Shown one piece after another: positions 6,844-9,700 of a stretch of DNA of 9,700 nt. The notes below the pieces were generated by a model, which saw only the letters and a list, made by a program, of their open reading frames with translations, did not search any database and was not told the origin of the DNA. How positions within the stretch are numbered: position 1 is the first letter of the stretch; each line of letters begins with the position of its first letter. The position numbers and the translations under genes are program-made. Source of the stretch: Pseudomonadota bacterium. GTDB lineage: Bacteria; Pseudomonadota; Gammaproteobacteria; Burkholderiales; Burkholderiaceae_B. The DNA lies in assembly GCA_023389535.1 (NCBI GenBank), contig JAEWEH010000383.1, positions 1 to 9,700 of the forward strand. Direction: 5' to 3'.

Positions 6844-6868
6844 ATAATAATTCTACGATTTAAAGAAT
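6844..6868 (+). promoter_or_regulatory. Candidate second operator upstream of the AtuA-family gene
   Basis: ATAATAATTCTA (6844-6855) matches ATAGTAATTCTA (5891-5902) of the lysR/lyase operator at 11 of 12 bases in the same orientation. Here it overlaps a different dyad, ATTCT (6850-6854) and AGAAT (6864-6868) with 9 nt between. It lies in the 155-nt gap after the regulator gene, about 75-95 nt before the GTG of the AtuA-family gene. The shared element suggests control by the same LysR protein. The gap also holds ATGAT-TGG-ATCAT (6833-6845). No convincing -35/-10 pair was found. Confidence 0.4.
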
Positions 6869-6940
6869 CACACTGCGTATTGCCGATGGTAGGATGCAAG
6901 GCATTGGACATCCACCCGCAACCTTGCAGCAGACGCCATT

Positions 6941-8353
6941 GTGAATCAAGCGAACTCTCTTACTCCACCGATTAAGCCGCTGCGCATGCTCGCAGCCACC
7001 GCCTGCATCGGGTATGGCTTTACCGAGACAGCGCTGAATCGCGCGCTGGAGACGGGCATCGACTTTATCGGCGCGGACGCCGGGTCCATGGACCCCGGCC
7101 CCTATTACTTGGGTGCAGGCAAGCCCTATGTCTCGCCCGAGGCCATCGAGCGCGACCTGCGGCTGCTGCTTCGGGCTGCCAGGCGCCATGATATCCCCCT
7201 TATCATCGGTTCTGCGGGCGGCAGCGGCGGGACGCCCCATCTTCAACTGACCCGCGAGATCGTCGAGCGCATCATCAGCGAAGAACGCCTTGTCGCCAGC
7301 CTTGCGGTCATTGACGCGGAACCTTCGCGCGAGCTCATTGCACGGCGCTTGGCCGAGCATCGCATACAGGGCCTCTGGCCCTCGCTGCCGCTCGATGAGC
7401 AGACCATCATGAAAAGCGAGCGGATCGTGGCAATGATGGGTGCTGAACCGCTGCAGCAGGCATTGCGGCAAGGGGCTAACGTCGTGTTGGCCGGCCGGTG
7501 CAGTGACAGCGCCATTTATGCGGCGATCCCTGTCATGCTTGGGTATGACCCAGCCCTTGCCTGGCATCTTGGCAAAACGATCGAATGCGGTGCGACGATC
7601 GCCAGCCCAAAAACAGGCCAGGACTGCATCATAGGCACGTTGGGGCAGGATTACTTCACCGTCGAACCCGGCCATCCGGACAAGCGCTGCACACCGTCCA
7701 AAGTGGCGGCCCATACCATGTATGAAAACCCGTCTCCGTACGAATTCGTCGAGCCATCAGGTATCGTAAGCACCCAGGCATGCACATATGAAGCGGTAGA
7801 TGAGCGCAGCGTCAGGGTGCGCGGCACCCGGTTCGCCAGCGCGCCTCGCTACACCGTCAAGCTGGAAGGCGTAGCGAGCGCCGGGTGGCGTGCTGTCATG
7901 TTCGCGGGTGTGCGGGATCCTGTACTGATTTCCCAGATCAATTCCTTCACGGAACAAATTCAGGAACGCACGCGCAACGAAGCGTCGGCCCTGGGTATAG
8001 CGCCATCGCAATACACCCTGACGATAAGGCGTTACGGGCTGGATGCAGTTCTTGGCGATGCCGAGCCCCAGTCCGACCAGATACCGCATGAAATCGGGTT
8101 GATGCTCGACGTGGTTGCCCCCACGCAAGAACAGGCGGCCGCGGTGCTGGCCAAAGCCCGATACATTGCCATGCACACCGAATTCGAAGGCAGGCTCTGC
8201 ACGGCCGGCAACCTGGCCATGCCGTTTTCGCCATCCGATATACCGGTGGGGCCGGCCTATCGGTTCAGCGTATGGCATGCCATGGAACTGGATGACCCGC
8301 TGGAGGTCTTCCCTATCGAAATCGTGGACTTGGGCGCCAAGGAGACTGCTTGA
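6941..8353 (+). CDS. AtuA-family protein (acyclic terpene utilisation family, DUF1446)
   Basis: The 470-aa protein matches the AtuA/DUF1446 family by its N-terminal ACIGYGFTETALNRALETG and IGADAGSMDPGPYYLG (43-58), the glycine-rich IIGSAGGSGG (88-97), AGRCSDSAIYAA (184-195), and C-terminal PFSPSDIPVGPAYRFSVWH (428-446). No signal peptide or membrane segment is seen, so it is cytoplasmic. The family is named after a gene needed for citronellol/geraniol breakdown in Pseudomonas, but I know of no established reaction for it, and no other terpene-pathway gene is present here. It starts with GTG and lacks a clear ribosome site; an in-frame TAG at 6890-6892 limits any upstream start. It overlaps the DUF4387 gene by one base, so the two are probably made together and act as a complex. 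A shared operator-like element upstream suggests the adjacent LysR controls it. Confidence 0.93.
   Translation: MNQANSLTPPIKPLRMLAATACIGYGFTETALNRALETGIDFIGADAGSMDPGPYYLGAGKPYVSPEAIERDLRLLLRAARRHDIPLIIGSAGGSGGTPHLQLTREIVERIISEERLVASLAVIDAEPSRELIARRLAEHRIQGLWPSLPLDEQTIMKSERIVAMMGAEPLQQALRQGANVVLAGRCSDSAIYAAIPVMLGYDPALAWHLGKTIECGATIASPKTGQDCIIGTLGQDYFTVEPGHPDKRCTPSKVAAHTMYENPSPYEFVEPSGIVSTQACTYEAVDERSVRVRGTRFASAPRYTVKLEGVASAGWRAVMFAGVRDPVLISQINSFTEQIQERTRNEASALGIAPSQYTLTIRRYGLDAVLGDAEPQSDQIPHEIGLMLDVVAPTQEQAAAVLAKARYIAMHTEFEGRLCTAGNLAMPFSPSDIPVGPAYRFSVWHAMELDDPLEVFPIEIVDLGAKETA
8339..8344 (+). promoter_or_regulatory. Ribosome binding site deciding the DUF4387 start
   Basis: AAGGAG lies inside the end of the AtuA-family gene, 8 nt before the ATG at 8353. 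It selects this ATG over the in-frame TTG at 8350 and gives a TGATG stop/start overlap. Confidence 0.75.
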
Positions 8354-8673
8354 TGGCACAACTTAAAGATATCGCGCTGGTGTTGCGTTCGAAGAATGCC
8401 GGCGCATTCGTGCTTACGGTAGACGTTGTGTTCAATACAAAACAGGACTACGACAGGATAGTGACCGCTGGCGCCTTGCAGGCCGATAAGATCGCTGCAG
8501 CATATCGCGTCCAGCCGTCCGATGTACAGATCATTCCTTATCCGGAAGTACTGTCGGTCAAGGTAACCATGCCCAGGCGCGTCGGCTCGGGTGACTTATC
8601 GGATGCCGACGTTTATGGGGCACAACAACATGTGCCCCTCATGCTGATGGAAATCGCGGACGCTGTCGCATAA
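8353..8673 (+). CDS. DUF4387 protein, coupled partner of the AtuA-family protein
   Basis: The 106-aa cytoplasmic protein carries the DUF4387 hallmarks LRSKNAGAF (11-19) near the start and DADVYGAQQHVPLM (84-97) near the end. In many genomes this small domain is found next to, or fused behind, AtuA/DUF1446 proteins. Here the genes overlap as TGATG with a strong AAGGAG site, a typical translational coupling arrangement for two subunits made in equal amounts. The biochemical function of the domain is not known to me. The conserved polar block (S13, K14, N15 and D86, Y88, Q91, Q92, H93) looks more like an active-site or subunit-interface contribution than a purely structural role, but this is inference. 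It is the last gene on this strand before a stem-loop. Confidence 0.92.
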   Translation: MAQLKDIALVLRSKNAGAFVLTVDVVFNTKQDYDRIVTAGALQADKIAAAYRVQPSDVQIIPYPEVLSVKVTMPRRVGSGDLSDADVYGAQQHVPLMLMEIADAVA

Positions 8674-8674
8674 A

Positions 8675-8695
8675 GCGGCCTGTATATATGGCCGC
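8675..8695 (+). terminator. Stem-loop after the AtuA/DUF4387 pair, probable terminator
   Basis: GCGGCC (8675-8680) and GGCCGC (8690-8695) form an all-GC 6-bp stem with a 9-nt AT-rich loop, one base after the DUF4387 stop codon. It lacks a good T run, so termination may be partial or helped by the next hairpin. Position between convergent genes supports the call. Confidence 0.5.
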
Positions 8696-8709
8696 CTAGG
8701 CTCTTCACT

Positions 8710-8743
8710 GCGTGGATTGTCCCGCTGCTACGCGAGTCCACGC
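8710..8743 (-). terminator. Stem-loop after the second Bug gene, possible terminator
   Basis: GCGTGGA (8710-8716) pairs with TCCACGC (8737-8743), extendable to 9 bp with one G-T wobble, around a large loop. It begins 16 nt past the stop of the minus-strand Bug gene. There is no T run on either strand, so this is a possible stop for convergent transcription, not a certain one. Confidence 0.35.
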
Positions 8744-8759
8744 TTCCCATGCCAAAGCT

Positions 8760-9700
8760 TCAGTTGATCTGTACACCCGTAAACTGTACCAAGGAACGCC
8801 AGTTATCCACTTCACGTTTGTGGTAAGCGGCCAAGTCCGACGGCGGTCCGCCTGCGGGCTTCATGCTGATTTGGTCCGCCAGGCGAATCAGTTCAGGGGT
8901 CTTCAGCAGCTCGTCGGTTTCTTTGTTCAGTCGCTCGACAATGTCCGACGGCGTGCCCTTGGGCGCGAACAAGGCGAACCACACCACGAGTTCATGCTTG
9001 TCAAAGCCCGATTCCGCCATGGTCGGTACCTTAGGCGCGAAATCCGCACGCTCCGATGATGTCACCGCCAGGGCTTTCAGCTTGCCGGATTCCACCAGGG
9101 GTCTGGCAGGGCCAACATTCTCGAAAGCATACGGTATCTGACCGCCCATCAAGTCCGAAAGCATGCCGCCCACGTTGCTGTACAGCACGCTTTCAGCTTC
9201 GACCCCCGCCGTTTTCTTCAGCAACTCCACCCAAACGCGCGCGGTCGTGTTGCTGGCGCCGAAGTTCACCTGATCGGGATGGGCCTTCGCTTCGGCGATC
9301 AGCTCTTGCACCGTCGTCGCCTTTGCGGCTGGATTGGCGACCAGCATCATGGGCAAACGACCCATCAGTATCACCGGCTCGAAGTCTTTGAGCGGATCGT
9401 AGGAAAGCTGGCTGTACAAGCTGACGTTGGCCGCAAATGGGCCGTTGGTGCCCATGACCAGGGTATATCCGTCTGGCGCCGCGTTGGCTACGGCGGCCGC
9501 GCCAATGGCGCCGCCGGCGCCCGCACGATTCTCGACGACCACCGCCTGGCCCAGACGCTTGGACAAACCATCGGCCACGCCGCGCGTCAGAATATCAGTC
9601 GACGAGCCTGCGGCAAACGGAACGACGATCTTGATGGGTTTGTCGGGATAAGACGATGCGCTTGCAAAAGACGGCGCCAGTGCACAGGCAAGGGTTAAGG
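8760..9700 (-). CDS. Second Bug-family periplasmic solute-binding receptor (partial at right edge)
   Basis: About 312 residues are visible; only the first part of the signal peptide, with the start codon, lies beyond the window. The GTG at 9578 is internal, because the frame stays open to the edge and encodes the end of a signal sequence (LACALAPSFASA) followed by SSYPDKPIKIVVPFAAGSST. Family motifs are present: VENRAGAGG, APDGYTLVMG, FGASNTTARV, and FAPKG near the C-terminal third. The substrate loop differs from that of the first receptor (PFAAGSSTD here, PFAPGGSND there), so the ligands probably differ. It converges on the AtuA/DUF4387 genes and belongs to another transcript that starts to the right. 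Its link to this pathway is therefore uncertain; receptors of this family are scattered widely in such genomes. Confidence 0.94.
   Translation of the reverse strand, partial: LTLACALAPSFASASSYPDKPIKIVVPFAAGSSTDILTRGVADGLSKRLGQAVVVENRAGAGGAIGAAAVANAAPDGYTLVMGTNGPFAANVSLYSQLSYDPLKDFEPVILMGRLPMMLVANPAAKATTVQELIAEAKAHPDQVNFGASNTTARVWVELLKKTAGVEAESVLYSNVGGMLSDLMGGQIPYAFENVGPARPLVESGKLKALAVTSSERADFAPKVPTMAESGFDKHELVVWFALFAPKGTPSDIVERLNKETDELLKTPELIRLADQISMKPAGGPPSDLAAYHKREVDNWRSLVQFTGVQIN

Noticed and set aside
6860..7714. Long open frame on the minus strand (284 codons) opposite the AtuA-family gene
   Set aside because: It is antisense to a gene with clear family motifs, its translation matches no family I recognise, and it looks like a shadow caused by codon bias in GC-rich DNA.
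8350..8352. TTG at 8350 as the start of the DUF4387 gene
   Set aside because: The ATG at 8353 is one codon later, better placed for the AAGGAG site and a much more common start codon.
7757..8359. Minus-strand open frame of 200 codons opposite the 3' half of the AtuA-family gene
   Set aside because: Same reasons: antisense shadow without motif or ribosome site support.
9576..9578. GTG at 9578 as the start of the second Bug receptor
   Set aside because: The frame continues open to the window edge and encodes the mature N-terminus and the end of a signal peptide, so the true start is outside the window.

Overview
This window looks like a catabolic island from a beta-proteobacterium of the Alcaligenaceae type (Bordetella, Achromobacter, Pusillimonas and relatives). 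The basis is a GC-rich sequence with tight, one-direction gene runs, and two Bug-type periplasmic solute receptors, a family strongly expanded in that group. The taxonomic call is an inference from gene content; GC was judged by eye.

Layout, left to right. At 1-88 is the last 28 codons of a plus-strand amidase. From 157 to 5813 five minus-strand genes read right to left with gaps of 36-83 nt and form one probable operon. In transcription order they are a CitE/HpcH-type CoA-ester lyase, a CaiB/BaiF CoA-transferase, a Bug receptor, an amidase-signature hydrolase with an unusual N-terminal extension, and an isochorismatase-like (cysteine) amidohydrolase. A LysR-type regulator (5907-6785) is divergent from it, and the 93-nt gap between them holds a good sigma70-like promoter and a 15-bp interrupted palindrome. 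Downstream of the regulator on the plus strand is an AtuA-family (DUF1446) protein, translationally coupled to a small DUF4387 protein (6941-8673). A second Bug receptor (8760 to the right edge, minus strand) converges on this pair; the 86-nt gap between them contains two stem-loops.

How the genes could work together (inference): the Bug protein captures a carboxylate or amide, and the hydrolases remove amide nitrogen. The CaiB-type transferase then makes a CoA thioester, and the CitE-type lyase cleaves it to a short acyl-CoA plus an oxo-acid. The AtuA/DUF4387 pair has no assigned reaction that I can name; it may supply a missing step. A 12-bp element next to the lysR/lyase operator recurs (11 of 12 bases) upstream of the AtuA gene, which suggests one regulator for both arms. 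The substrate cannot be read from the sequence.

No tRNA, rRNA, CRISPR array, insertion sequence, integrase or origin was seen. No gap without a gene exceeds about 155 nt. All genes fully inside the window appear intact; only the first and last are cut, by the window edges.
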